NCBI GenBank assembly: GCA_946902875.1
Contig: OX336343.1
Location: 20,507,596-20,571,595 of the forward strand
Direction: 5' to 3'
Source: Nematopogon swammerdamellus
Lineage: Eukaryota; Arthropoda; Insecta; Lepidoptera; Adelidae
DNA: 64,000 nucleotides
Shown here: piece after piece, positions 20,301 to 32,105 of the stretch
Layout of the letters: every line of letters starts with the position of its first letter
How positions within the stretch are numbered: position 1 is the first letter of the stretch
Made by a program: the position numbers and the translations under genes
The notes under the pieces: model-generated
Seen by the model: the letters and a program-made list of their open reading frames with translations, nothing else
Database searches by the model: none
What the model was told of the DNA's origin: nothing

Positions 20301-20569
20301 ATCACGTAATCCAAATTAAAGGTAAAAAACAATTTTAAATGTCATGTTGACAACGGAGAACTGTCATCTCGACGTGAGCTGGCCGGTGACAAATTGTTTG
20401 ATAAATAAAAATAATAATTGAAAGTCGAAGTTATGTCGCTGTCATTGGTGCAATAAAATTTATATATCTGTTGCCCGCGGCTTCGCTCGCGTGAAATTCG
20501 TATTTAAAAAAAATAAAGTAAGTAACTAAAGGCGGGCCCGAAGGCGGATCTGCGCTCACGTAAACGATA

Positions 20570-21122
20570 TTCTTTCTCGATGAAAGTAACTAAGGGCGAG
20601 GCGGAAGGCGGAGCTGAGTTCAGGAAGAAGAAAAACATTCTTGAAGAAAGTAAGTAACTAAGGGCGAGGCCGAAGGCCGAGCTCTATTCTGGAAGACCAT
20701 AAACCTTCTCGAAGAAAGTAAGTAACTAAGGGCGAGGCCGAAGGATCGAGCTCTATTCTGGAAGACCATAAACCTTCTCGAAGAAAGTAAGTAACTAAGG
20801 GCGAGGCCGCAGGCCGAGCTACGTTCAGGAAGAAACTAAACCATCTTGAAGAAAGTAAGTAACTAAGGCGAGGCCGAAGGCCGAGCTACGTTCGGATAAT
20901 TGAAAAACAATCTCGAAGAAAGTAAGTAACTAAGGGCGAGGCCGAAGGCCGAGCTGCGTTCAGGAAGAAGCTAAACCATCTTGAAGAAAGTAAGCAACTA
21001 AGGCGAGGCCGAAGGCCGAGCTACGTTCTGACAAATGATAAACCATCTCGAAGAAAGCAAGTAACTAAGGGCGAGGCCGAAGGCCGAGCTGCGTTCAGGA
21101 AGAAGCTAAACCATCTCGAATA
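20570..21122 (+). repeat. Left subterminal tandem repeats (about 68 bp, ~9 units)
   Basis: Unit core GAAAGTAAGTAACTAAGGGC then GAGGCCGAAGGCCGAGCT, with a diverged spacer ending CATCTTGAA or CCTTCTCGAA. It is not a CRISPR: the spacers are also related to each other. Confidence 0.85.
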
Positions 21123-21233
21123 AATTTAATTAATATTAAGATTGAGTTAATTTAATTTAAATTTTATTATAAAGTCCTTCTAACAGCAAATATACCGTGC
21201 ATCCTAGAACCTCGCGGTTATTCCCGGCTGGAT

Positions 21234-21629
21234 GGCAAGAGGCCCGATGCTATCACCTTAGTGCCATGGACTAAGGGTAGTTCTTTGATGTGGGACGCCA
21301 CTTTTGTTCTCACATTGGCTCCAAGTCACGTTAGGACATCTTTAAGAGCGGCTGGCGCGGCCGAGGCTGCGGCGGAGAGCCTCGAACGCAGCAAATATAG
21401 AAATATAATTCAAGATTTCGAATTTGTTGCGTTTGCGGTTGAAACCCTCGGTCCGTGGAGCAGTGAAGCCAAAAGAGGCTTGAGCTGGTTGACGCAACTG
21501 GTGTCCCGCCATCAAGGGCTTATGTACTTCATTCAAAGGGTAAGCCTTACCATCCAGCGAGGTAATGCCGCAAGTACTCTAAGAACATTTGAAAATGCCC
21601 GTTTTGATAGTTATTTTAATGTTTGTTAG
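21234..21629 (+). pseudogene. C-terminal fragment of a retroelement protein
   Basis: Open frame: KRPDAITLVPWTKGSSLMWD, SHVRTSLRAAGAAEAAAESL, FVAFAVETLGPWSSEA and VSLTIQRGNAASTL. This corresponds to the conserved end (RPDG.TL.PW..G..L.WD...FVP.AVET.G.W...A) of reverse-transcriptase proteins found in many animals, a restriction-nuclease-like region. The upstream reverse transcriptase is missing. Confidence 0.65.
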
Positions 21630-21699
21630 GTAGGGTTAATTCTTTAGTTATTAATATTACTTTTTTATTTTTATGAAATAAATAGATTGAGTAAACGAT

Positions 21700-22030
21700 A
21701 TTATATTCTATCGAAGAAAGGAAGTCTTTAAGGGCGAGGCCAGAAGGCGGAAGAGGGTTTTTGGTTTACCTGAACGCAGCTCGGCCTTCGGCCTCGCACT
21801 TAGTTCCTTCCTTTCTTCCAGAAGGTTCATCGTATTCCTGAACGCAGCTCGGCCTTCGGCCTCGCCCTTACTTACTTCCTTTATTTGAGAAAGGTTTATC
21901 TTTTACCTGAAAGCAGCTCGGCCTTCGGCCTCGCCCTTAGTTAGTTACTTTCTTTAAGAAGGTTTATCGATTACCTGAACGCAGCTCGGCCTTCGGCCTA
22001 GCCCTTAGTTACTTACATTCTTCTTTGAAA
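21700..22030 (-). repeat. Right subterminal tandem repeats (inverted)
   Basis: Units built around AGCTCGGCCTTCGGCCTCGC spaced about 75 bp, opposite in orientation to those at 20570-21122. Confidence 0.85.
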
Positions 22031-22069
22031 TACGAATTTCACGCGAGCGGAGCCGCGGGCTCAGCTAGT

Positions 22070-22555
22070 ATTGTATAATCCTGTAGATTGAAAAACCGGC
22101 CAAGTTGTTGGACTCGGTTCAGTATTTTCGCCGTACGGCGCAGGAACGATTTCGAAAAGCGATGCGCTCTCAGAAGTTGGATCTCAACAACATGAGCGTT
22201 CAGAGCGTGTCCGGAGGGTGTGACGGATACGGATCGGGGCAGAAGGGATGAGGGAAGCCAGTTCATCGGAGTATCAATCAATCACCAATGCTAGTTTACT
22301 TACATCTGAACCTGCAACGTACAGCTGCATTTTACATCTTTGCCTTATATCTCTGATGCAAATGTAAGTTATTTGCATTCCAGCTGCATCTTACGTAGGT
22401 ACATCAGCAGGTGTACCTAATATCTTACATCTGTATTTAACATTTGCACCTTCCACTTTCACGTGTATCCCCCAACCCGCGACAACTCCCTACCAATGTT
22501 TTTAAGATTACTCTGTTATTAATTATACTTCATTTAAGTTTACGGATTAAGCGCG
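22070..22555. other. Intergenic, nothing recognised
   Basis: No gene or clear repeat seen. Confidence 0.4.
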
Positions 22556-22681
22556 TCTTGCACCAACACGAGTTTAAAGTTAAGTAGCGAGTTATGGATT
22601 TAAACGCGGTTCACACATACAACGGCTGCTAGTTTAACGAGTTAAACTGGTTTATATATTAAATTTGTGTTGGTGCAAGTG
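22556..22681. mobile_element. Small MITE
   Basis: Ends CTTGCACCAACACGAGTTT and AAATTTGTGTTGGTGCAAG form inverted repeats of about 19 bp around a ~90-bp AT-rich centre. Confidence 0.65.
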
Positions 22682-22689
22682 GGCCTAAG

Positions 22690-22846
22690 AGTAGGTACTG
22701 AAGACTTACATAAGTCGACATTTCACCCGCTACGTCACGGGCTTCTTCAGGAACTGCGGGAGTTCCTGGAGCCGACGTCTGGTGTCCGTTGCAACCAAAC
22801 GTCAAACGTTCGACGTAGCGGACGAAACGTCGACTTATGTAAGTCC
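22690..22846. mobile_element. Penelope-like element terminus, inverted duplicate
   Basis: A minus-strand copy of the Penelope end (22706-22800; compare 26340-26445) is followed by a short plus-strand copy (22815-22846, GACGAAACGTCGACTTATGT). Each copy ends at the palindrome GACTTATGTAAGTC or its inverse. A SINE is inserted directly after it. Confidence 0.7.
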
Positions 22847-23092
22847 CTTTCCTTCTCACCTTACTAGATGGTATGGTTCATCCCGCACGGATTGGTACCG
22901 TCGCACTGAATGAAACGTCGGTCGACACGGCTATTGTAAATAGTTCGCGTTTTCCGTCCAGTTCAGCGTAGCCGACATGAAATGAAGGGAAACACTGACA
23001 TGGCGGGTAGTTCACCCGGTGTTATGGGCTGACATCACGGATGTTGTAGGTGATGCGGCGAACCGTGTCAGTTTCCATAAAAATAAAAAAAG
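22847..23092 (+). mobile_element. SINE (chimeric family), head missing
   Basis: Starts in the body (CACCTTACTAGATGGTATGG) and ends with the family tail and A-rich run; inserted in the Penelope terminus, whose sequence resumes at AGTCTTCAGTGCCTACTGTT. Confidence 0.85.
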
Positions 23093-23121
23093 TCTTCAGT
23101 GCCTACTGTTAATCTGTAAAC

Positions 23122-23546
23122 ATTTTTTTTTTCTTTTCAGTTTTCATCTACAATCAGTCGGATGACTATTATTATACGTGATGCGTGAAGGTTGTCGTGA
23201 AGGTGCCACATCCATCAATGCGGCTCCCCATATGGTAGTAGGTACGGCTTCCTCAGTATCCTCAGTTAGGTATTTAGAGAAAGACTGTCCGTTTTAGTCT
23301 GTTCACATTGCCTGTTGTATTCAGCAGGCTTGCTGCAAGTTGATCCGGGTGAAGTGATAAGCGCTTGCCGTAGCTGATGTTACGTTGGCAGAGTTCTTCC
23401 ATTATTGTTGGCACATCAAGGTAGTCGTGTATTTCAGCATTTTTAGCGAACCACGGTGCGCTGAGGTTTGCACGGAGAGTTCTTAAGATGATGTTTTGTG
23501 CTCTTTGAAGGATCTCCACATTTGACGTACTTGCAGTGCCCCAGAA
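23122..23546 (-). mobile_element. 5'-truncated Jockey-type LINE, just past the Sec15 stop codon
   Basis: Begins with a T-rich tail. The minus-strand frame reads GTASTSNVEILQRAQNIILR, then HPDQLAASLLNTTGNVNRL, homologous to the C-terminus of the open LINE ORF2 at 57964 (GSASTSNVEILQRFQNKVLR ... LLNTRDDIARLKR). Same orientation as Sec15, 44 bp downstream of its stop codon. Confidence 0.85.
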
Positions 23547-23589
23547 ACATTTAAAATGAATATAAGCTCCCCACCAATGCCGCATCTCC

Positions 23590-23836
23590 CTACGCCTGCT
23601 CCTGATGGCTCTGGAGCTGCCTCAGCTGGCGCAGCACGGTGTCGAGCAGCTTCCTCCGGTCCCGCTCCGTCTTCTTCAGCATCGAGAACACCGACGAGCG
23701 CTGCTCGGCCTCGCGTAGCTTCTCCAGCAGCGTGCAGGCGTCGCGCGGCGTCACCAGCGCGTAGCGGCCTCCCTCCACGCCCACGTCGTGCAGGTACGAC
23801 GACCAGTCCCACCCGGTCACCAGGTCCAGCAGTTGA
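23590..23836 (-). CDS. Sec15: Sec15 exon 15 (last coding exon)
   Basis: Continues R|QLLDLVTGWDWSSYLHD, then ALVTPRDACTLLEKLREAE and a basic helix, ending HQEQA-stop. Human: RQLLDLFMVWDWSTYLADYG...NP.TALTLLEKMKD. The acceptor AG at 23837-23838 falls inside a longer open frame, and the phase (one base completing CG|T) selects this position. Just 44 bp past the stop codon a truncated LINE begins, so the 3' untranslated region probably runs into it. Confidence 0.94.
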
Positions 23837-26800
23837 CTGTCGAAGATACGTTTCATGTTCAGGGTTGACTATGATTTAAAAGTGCAAGAGTCGTCACTGC
23901 GACCTAGGAAGATCTATAGTGATCTCTCAAAAGTTTTGAGATCTCACACCCAAGTCCCATTTCCGCTAGGTATGAACCAAATAAACTGTTCGCACTGGAT
24001 CACGTCCAGGTCCAGCTGGTGCAGGCTCCTGCAGACACCCTCCTCACTCACCGCAGACTAGCAAAGTGCACCAGCAGCTCTCCCTCGCGCAGCCCGGGCA
24101 CCGGCTCCGACGCCGCGAACTGCTCGCTCTGGATCACGTCCAGGTCCAGCTGGTGCAGGCTCCTGCAGACACCCTCCTAACTCACCGCAGACTAGCAAAG
24201 TGCACCAGCAGCTCTCCCTCGCGCAGCCCGGGCACCGGCTCCGACGCCGCAAACTGCTCGCTCTGGATCACGTCCAGGTCCAGCTGGTGCAGGCTCCTGC
24301 AGACACCCTCCTCACTCACCGCAGACTAGCAAAGTGCACCAGCAGCTCTCCCTCGCGCAGCCCGGGCACCGGCTCCGACGCCGCAAACTGCTGGCTCTGG
24401 ATCACGTCCAGGTCCAGCTGGTGCAGGCTCCTGCAGACACCCTCCTCAATCACCGCAGACTAGCAAAGTGCACCAGCAGCTCTCCCTCGCGCAGCCCGGG
24501 CACCGGCTCCGACGCCGCGAACTGCTCGCTCTGGATCACGTCCAGGTCCAGCTGGTGCAGGCTCCTGCAGACACCCTCCTCACTCACCGCAGACTAGCAA
24601 AGTGCACCAGCAGCTCTCCCTCGCGCAGCCCGGGCACCGGCTCCGACGCCGCGAACTGCTCGCTCTGGATCACGTCCAGGTCCAGCTGGTGCAGGCTCCT
24701 GCAGACACCCTCCTAACTCACCGCAGACTAGCAAAGTACACCAGCAGCTCTCACTCGCGCAGCCCGGGCACCGGCTCCGACGCCGCAAACTGCTCGCTCT
24801 GGATCACGTCCAGGTTCAGCTGGTGCAGGCTCCTGCAGACACCCTCCTCACTCACCGCAGACTAGCAAAGTGCACCAGCAGCTCTCCCTCGCGCAGCCCG
24901 GGCACCGGCTCCGACGCCGCAAACTGCTCGCTCTGGATCACGTCCAGGTCCAGCTGGTGCAGGCTCCTGCAGACACCCTCCTCACTCACCGCAGACTAGC
25001 AAAGTGCACCAGCAGCTCTCCCTCGCGCAGCCCAGGCACCGGCTCCGACGCCGTAAACTGCTCGCTCTGGATCACGTCCAGGTCCAGCTGGTGCAGGCTC
25101 CTGCAGACACCCTCCTCACTCACCGCAGACTAGCAAAGTGCACCAGCAGCTCTCCCTCGCGCAGTCCGGGCACCGGCTCCGACGCCGCAAACTGCTCGCA
25201 CTGGATCACGGCCAGGTCCAGCTGGTGCAGGCTCCTGCAGACACCCTCCTCACTCACCGCAGACTAGCAAAGTGCACCAGCAGCTCTCCCTCGCGCAGCC
25301 CGGGCACCGGCTCCGACGCCGCAAACTGCTCGCACTGGATCACGTCCAGGTCCAGCTGGTGCAGGCTCCTGCAGACACCCTCTTCACTCACCGCAGACTA
25401 GCAAAGTGCACCAGCAGCTCTCCGTCGCGCAGCCCGGGCACCGGCTCCGACGCCGCAAACTGCTCGCACTGGATCACGTCCAGGTCCAGCTGGTGCAGGC
25501 TCCTGCAGACACCCTCCTCACTCACCGCAGACTAGCAAAGTGCACCAGCAGCTCTCCCTCGCGCAGCCCGGGCACCGGCTCCGACGCCGCAAACTGCTCG
25601 CACTGGATCACGTCCAGGTCCAGCTGGTGCAGCGCTCCCGCCGACACCTGCTTCACTCCGCCGCCGTCTAGTAGCAGCGCTCGCAGCCGCTGAGCGATGC
25701 GCGCTGTCGATGCGCGCGCCGCCGCTGCCCTGTTCGATCATTATGAGTTTTATATAAACCTTATCATGCAAGTAAAGTATTCCGGATTCTGCAAACCGGA
25801 TCCAGTGGTTACTATCACCAAGCAATAGATGTTCCGCAATGGCCTTTGAACTTTGTAGACGCCTGGGGCGCCCCAGGCGTCTACAAAGTTCCATGTAGCT
25901 GTGGGAAGAGCTACATCGGCCAAACGAAGAGGAGCGTCCATGAGCGAATGTGCGAACACATATGAGCAGTCAAGAATGGTGACCTGCAGAAATCGGCCAT
26001 TGCGGAACATCTATTGCTTGGTGATAGTAACCACTGGATCCGGTTTGATGAATAGTCGGTACTAGCGGTAGAACGACACTACACTCCACGCGTAGTCAGG
26101 GAAGCCATCGAAATCACCAGGCACAGAAATTTCAACAGGGACGACAGTATGAATTTATCACCTTCTTGGCTGCCCGTGCTGTCACAGCACACGTCTTCAA
26201 GATCTTCCGCCAAGCCAGTGTCTGAAGACAAAGTGAGTGTTGTGTGCAGCCGGGACTTCGTACGATGTATGGATCGCGATCTGACACCGCTGCCGAATAT
26301 TGTGCAACCTACCCACAGCTATAATCTTCGAAAAAGAGCAGTTTGACGTCTGGTACAACGGACACCAGACGTCGGCTCTAGGAACTCCCGCAGTCCCTGA
26401 AGAAGCCCGTGACGTAGCGGGCGAAACGTCGACTTATGTAAGTCTTTAAACCTACTACTGTTAATCCGGAAACTTAAAAATGAATATAATTAATAACAGA
26501 GTAAACTTAAAAACATTAGGAACTAAATTTTATTTAGGCTATCCTGTGTCATGTATAGTTAAATGAGCTTGTACTAAGTTTCATCAAATTCGGATGATCG
26601 GTTTAAGAGTTATAGAGGAACATACATACATACATACAGAAAAAAATCGTCAATTTAGTTTTAGTATCATACATAGAGTTATACAGGGTGTTGTAACGGC
26701 CAGTACATTAATTTCGCCAGCGCAATCCTCATGTTTTTCCGAGATAAAAAAGTAAATAAAGTTTTTCTCTAAAGTGTCTAGTTTTAGAGATATAAATTTT

Positions 26801-29800
26801 TGAAATTGATGTTTTCATCAAGTGTAATTTGACGCTAGCGGGTGGAGGGTGCTGGCGCGGGAACGGTCGGGATCGAAAAACTCACACCGCGTCGCCGCCG
26901 CGCATCTCCTCGCTCCGGGCACTCGTCCCTGCTCGCTCACTCACCGCTCGCCTTTCATTCCCACGTTCGTGCGGAACATTAGGTTCATTTAGATCCTTTT
27001 ACACTAAATAAATCAATTAGTTTGTATGAAAACTGTAACTTTTTATTTAAAGGAAAAAGTTATTTGACTTTTTTGTTACTATTGATCCCAATAGTCATTT
27101 CCTAAATTTAATGTAGTAGCCTGTATACACAAACGCAATATTCATAAAACAAAGTGACCATCCCTTACAGATTTATTATTAGTAATTAATGGGAATGTGT
27201 CAATAATATATTCTGTCATACCTAGCGCGTTCCGGCAACTGTTCCAGCGAGGCCAGCACGCCGGAGAGGTAACTCAACATGTCCGTGACGAACGTCGAGG
27301 CGTGTCCGCTCGGCTCCACTGCAAATGCAAAATGTATTAAACCTTTTTATTGTGCCTATTCACTAACTGGAGAAACACATTACTTACACTGACGTGTCGG
27401 CAGGACAGCATATGTCCCGGCGACGCGGGCGACCTTCGGGATTGCAATACACGCTCTTTTAATATGGAGACAAGGCTCAATTATACTTCTAAAAAAAGGT
27501 GAAGTTATGCTCTTCTCGAAATGATTCACTTTGTCGCTAAGCTAGAGCACAGAGCAGAGATCTATTCAGTTGTTTTCGAGCAGTGGCGACGAACGTACAT
27601 GTTCGCGCGCGAATACGCCGCGACCCCGCCCCGATTATAAATTATTTTTGGTGTTTTTAGTCATTACTTTGTTGTCTTTGTGTATAAATTCGAAAGAATA
27701 CAACATTTATGAAGTGAATGTGTTATTATGGGAAGTTTTTATCCATTGGCGAGTGTGTAAAATGGAAACAAAACATAACCTCACTATCACTGGCGGCCGG
27801 TCCTAAAGTGCGCCCGTGCGCCGCACTACCATACCACGAGAAGTCTTCACTTCACTCAAAATAAATAATATCTTAGAATACAACATACCTACATTAAAAC
27901 CATAAAGATCGTACTCCAAATAAATACGAATGTGAATTCGACCTTATTTTATAGATCATAAGGCACGTTTTTGCGAGTAAACCCGCGCCCCGTGCGGAAT
28001 CGAATAACGCACGCGGGTCTCCCATCTGAATGTATGGGGATCGGCAAAACACCGCTGGCGCGTGAGACAAAAGATACTTCATAGAAACAGTATGGGCCGA
28101 AATGGAGTTCTGCGTGCGGCGCACGAGCACCAAACAAGGACGCTATATCGTGAACAGCCGCGCGTGCGACACGTCGCGAGCGATTCCTTTTCCTTTTGCA
28201 CGAGTCCGTCTACCTAGAGTCAGCGCGCTGTCATGTGGATATGATGTCACGTATCCGTTAGCGCGCGAATATTTAAAATGGGATATGGTTAGGTTTTGTG
28301 CTTTCTGTCCCGTGATACTGTGAATTAAATGGTGCCGATATTTGCCTAAGAGTTGGTTAAAGGTAAGGCTTTATGAACAGGCGATCCCGGGTTCAATTCC
28401 TACTTTTCAAATGTTTTTTTATTATACATTTTTTAAGTATTTTTGGGACATTGCTATTGTTTTCTTTTTGAAAGCTGCAGCAGTGTTGTGGTCTATGGGT
28501 ACTATATGGTGTTCATAAAGGTACTATATGAGTTAAAAAACTTGTTTGGATTTATTTTCTTGGTTTTTGCAACTCATTGAGTGTCTTGAGAATATTCATA
28601 CTAGGTACGTACATAGTACAACGCGGCGTTTAAAAAATTCAGAAGTCGCGATCTTAAAATAACATTGGGAATGTGTTGGGAAATTTGGTATTTAAGGAGG
28701 TAGGTACTTAGCGCACTACCGGTCACTGAAGTCACCAGCCGCCACTGCTCACTATATTTGGTAAGTGCAATGTTCAACTCACAATTTGGAATCAAAACAC
28801 AAGTCAGAGCACTAAAAGTATAGATCCATTTGTAGAACATTTTGTAAGGATTACAACCATGCTAAATTTGCAATAGGTGTTCATATATTTTTTTTTCCTA
28901 AAAAATGTTTTTTTCTCCTTGCGCAATAGGGAGTCAGTGCGCGCGCAACGCCGACATTCGAAGGGTTAATACTCACCGAGGAGCCAGTCGTAGTTCTCCA
29001 GATCGAGGAACTCGTCGACATTTTTCTCCAGTTTTTCGCAGATTTGTTGCTCGGCGTCGTCGCGCGCAGTCTGGAACATGCTGCCCGGGGGCTGTTGGAC
29101 AGCAATCAAAACAAATAAAATCAAAACAAAATCACTCAATCAAACAGAACCAGTAAAGAAGAAAAATCGCAAAGCAACCAGTTCATCTCACAACATTTAA
29201 TCTGTCAGGTGTAATGTTCCAAACAGGACCTATCTATAATAATAATACATCTACGAGGCAAATTACAAAAATATAAAAACAAAGCTTTCCTTAAATTCAT
29301 CAACTATAACTTTTAGAAGGAGAGCACCATCCTTACCTATAATAAAATCCAACATCTGCTTTCTGTCTGAGTGTCTGAGTGTATGTCTGTCTGTCCGCTT
29401 ATAACTCTCGAACCACTGAACCGATTTTAATAAAACAAAATTCTACGGATAGCTTGATTCTTCCCATCAACTATAGGCTACTTACTATCACGCTAAATGG
29501 CTTATGAGGTTAGCAGTGAAGTGAAATATGAGAGCGGGCGGAGCCGCGGGCACAGATTGTCTCTTATATGCAGCGGTATATTGAATTGAATATATTGAAG
29601 ATAATTATCTTCTAGTAGTTGAAGCAAGGTCCAAAAGATAGCCTCCATACTTTTCTCGAATTATAGGCGCATTCAACTCAGTACGGCTTCAGTTTGGTTA
29701 CATTGATCTGACGTGTGAACGAACGGTATGGTGGGTGCTGCCCGGTTTGAGGACTGAGAAATCTTGAAGAGTCTTGCGAAGGTAGAACACTCTTTCGTTT

Positions 29801-32074
29801 TTCGGCTTTCCGCCGAAGTTACCTAATCTTGAGATGAAACTACCTAACCGTAGAAGTTTTAACACTTGGGTAAAGTACGCAAATCAATCTTCTGTTGCGG
29901 AAACGCTGAGAAGACTGTTTTTAGGTCAATTGTTACTTTTATTGGCCCCCAAGATCACCAGATTTGACAGCTCCTGACTTTTTTCTGTGGGACGTGTCTA
30001 TGCCAATATGCTGATGAATCTTGAACGCTTATGTATAGCGTAAATAATATTCGAAGACCACTGGACCACCGGTATGCGAAAAGGACACGAAAAATAATAT
30101 GAAAAGAGCTTGCCTTTGTCATGCAGCAAGAGGTGCCGTACGACACCTGAAAGCCTTTGTCGTGCCTGCTGTTCCTTCACTCCTACTCCTTCGCCCGGAG
30201 CGAACCAATAGAAGCCGATATTCGTTTGGTCGGTTAAGTAACTTGTTAGCTCAGTGGTAAGCGTGTAGGGTTTGCATTTTTTGGACCATGGGTTCGAATC
30301 CCACATAATCTTTTTGTTTTTTTTTCTTTTTTAAGCAATGTTAGGGTGTTTAAATTTTTTTAGGGTGTTTAGTTTTTTTTATAACCACCTAAAAGCTTTA
30401 TTTTCGGAAATACAAACGTAACAATAACGACATGCACCGCCTCAAAATTAGGTTAGGGTTAATATATATTTTATATTAACTTCTATATATTAACCCTGGG
30501 TATTTTTTTTTTAAACCACCAAAACATAATTTATTTATCACTTCATAAGGAGTGGTTCCGCAGGATCGCAGGAACAGCAGGCACGACAATGGCTTTCAGG
30601 TGGCGCACCGCAAGAGGTGGACATTTGACAGATGTTATTTTCCATGATTTATGATTTAAAGCGTGAGAGTTAGGGCCCCCTGAGCCCTGTTGTCACTGGG
30701 ACCTAGGAAGGTGATCTATCAAAAGTTTAGAGCTCAACGCCAAATCCGATTTCTGGTATGAACCGAGTTATATTCTTGGGGTTTGGGTATTGTATTGTAC
30801 GGCTTACTGTATTTGGCATGGGTTAAAAATATTACCCCCAACAAGAAGGCTTCTACTTTTCCATACGTAATTAATTACAAAGCCTGAATAAAATAGTCAC
30901 GGAAAAATATGTGGTATATTTTTCGTTTGTTATAACAATATGTAAATTTAAATTTGTATCACTCCTAGTAGGCCGAGTGGCCTACTAGGTGGAGTTATAA
31001 GGTCTTATAATTACCTGAGTGGACACCAACTCCGCACCGGTGATATTACTGATGAACTGATACAAATATGTCGTCGCACCCTCTAGGTATTGAGTGTCAA
31101 TGATTATCTGAAATAAATAAGGAAAATTATTTCCAAAATCAACCGAATAGGTGCATTTCGGATAAGACCTGATGTTTCTAACCAAAATTGCAGTACTATC
31201 ATAGAGAAAATAGATAGAGAGGAGTTTTTGTTAGCTCTAATTTCTAGTAAAACATGTGTCGCCAGTGAGGGGAGTAGCGGGGGGTAATTTTTAAAATTTT
31301 TTTTTTTTATGGAAACTGACACGGTTGGCTACATCACCTACAACATCCGTGATGTCAGCCCATAACACCGGGTGAACTAGGTGCTATGTCAGTGCTTCCC
31401 TTCATTTCATGTCGGCTGCACTGAACTGGACGGAAAACTGTTTCGTTCGGTGTGGTGGTACCAACCCGGTCGGGATAACCCTACCACCTAGTAAGGTAAG
31501 AAGGGAAGGGACCTACAATTTAACGTGGAATCCGAACCGCGTTCAGCCTCCCAACGGTCGAGCGGTCACCCATCCAAGTACTGACTGCGGTCGACCGACC
31601 GCACCACTGAGCTATCGAGGCTAACAATTAGGTTAGGTATATAATCAGCCAGTGCAGTAATAAGGTGAAAGCACATTACGGTTCACTATTAATTATATTT
31701 TGGTCATGTAATTTTTTTTTTTTTTTTAGGTTAGGTTAGGTTAGGTTAGATTAGGTTAGTTAGGGTAGGTTAGGTTTAAACTCTGGCTCGGTTCGGTGTG
31801 TCCTACCTGCACAACTTGCATGAGCGCGAGCGACGGCCGCCGGAACAGCGCGGACAGGCAGCCGGTGAAGGAGCGCGTGAGCAGCAGCGAGGCCGAGTGG
31901 CGGGCGGCGGCCGCGCGCCGCGCCCCGCCCAGCCCCAGGCCCGCAGAGTACTTGAGGCACGCGTAGATGAACTCCTTCACTTGCGTGTACACCGCCGGCA
32001 CCATCGACGAGAACGGGAACCTGCTCAGAACGTTTTAGAACGGGACCCTATTACTAAGCCTACGCCGTCTGTCT

Positions 32075-32105
<31 letters not shown>

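Larger units (their letters stand above)
20464..22069. mobile_element. Foldback element with inverted ends and inverted subterminal tandem repeats
   Basis: Outer inverted repeats: GCCCGCGGCTTCGCTCGCGT at 20473 and its inverse near 22058. Inside each end are tandem units of about 66-75 bp built around GCGAGGCCGAAGGCCGAGCT: roughly nine at 20574-21120 and about five in the opposite orientation at 21715-22020. The centre carries an open fragment of a retroelement protein (21234-21629). Confidence 0.7.
25741..26450 (+). mobile_element. Penelope-like element, 3' part with GIY-YIG and terminal ribozyme-like motif
   Basis: Contains a GIY-YIG nuclease remnant (25872-26060), the C-terminal tail of the Penelope protein ending NLRKRAV-stop at 26346, and a terminal region with hammerhead-like core sequences. 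Its left part is scrambled: 25795-25845 is an inverted copy of 25993-26045, and 25853-25891 is a perfect palindrome. The element sits in the Sec15 intron between exons 13 and 14. Confidence 0.8.

Noticed and set aside
20570..21122. CRISPR-like array of repeats and spacers
   Set aside because: Eukaryotic context, spacers are related to each other, and the array is subterminal in a transposon.
24066..25693. Series of plus-strand 87-codon open frames across the 134-bp array
   Set aside because: They are shadows of the minus-strand Sec15 exon copies; the period is not divisible by three and they overlap one another in a staggered way.
30236..30306. Functional tRNA gene
   Set aside because: A and B boxes are good but the acceptor strands cannot pair and no sensible anticodon stem forms.
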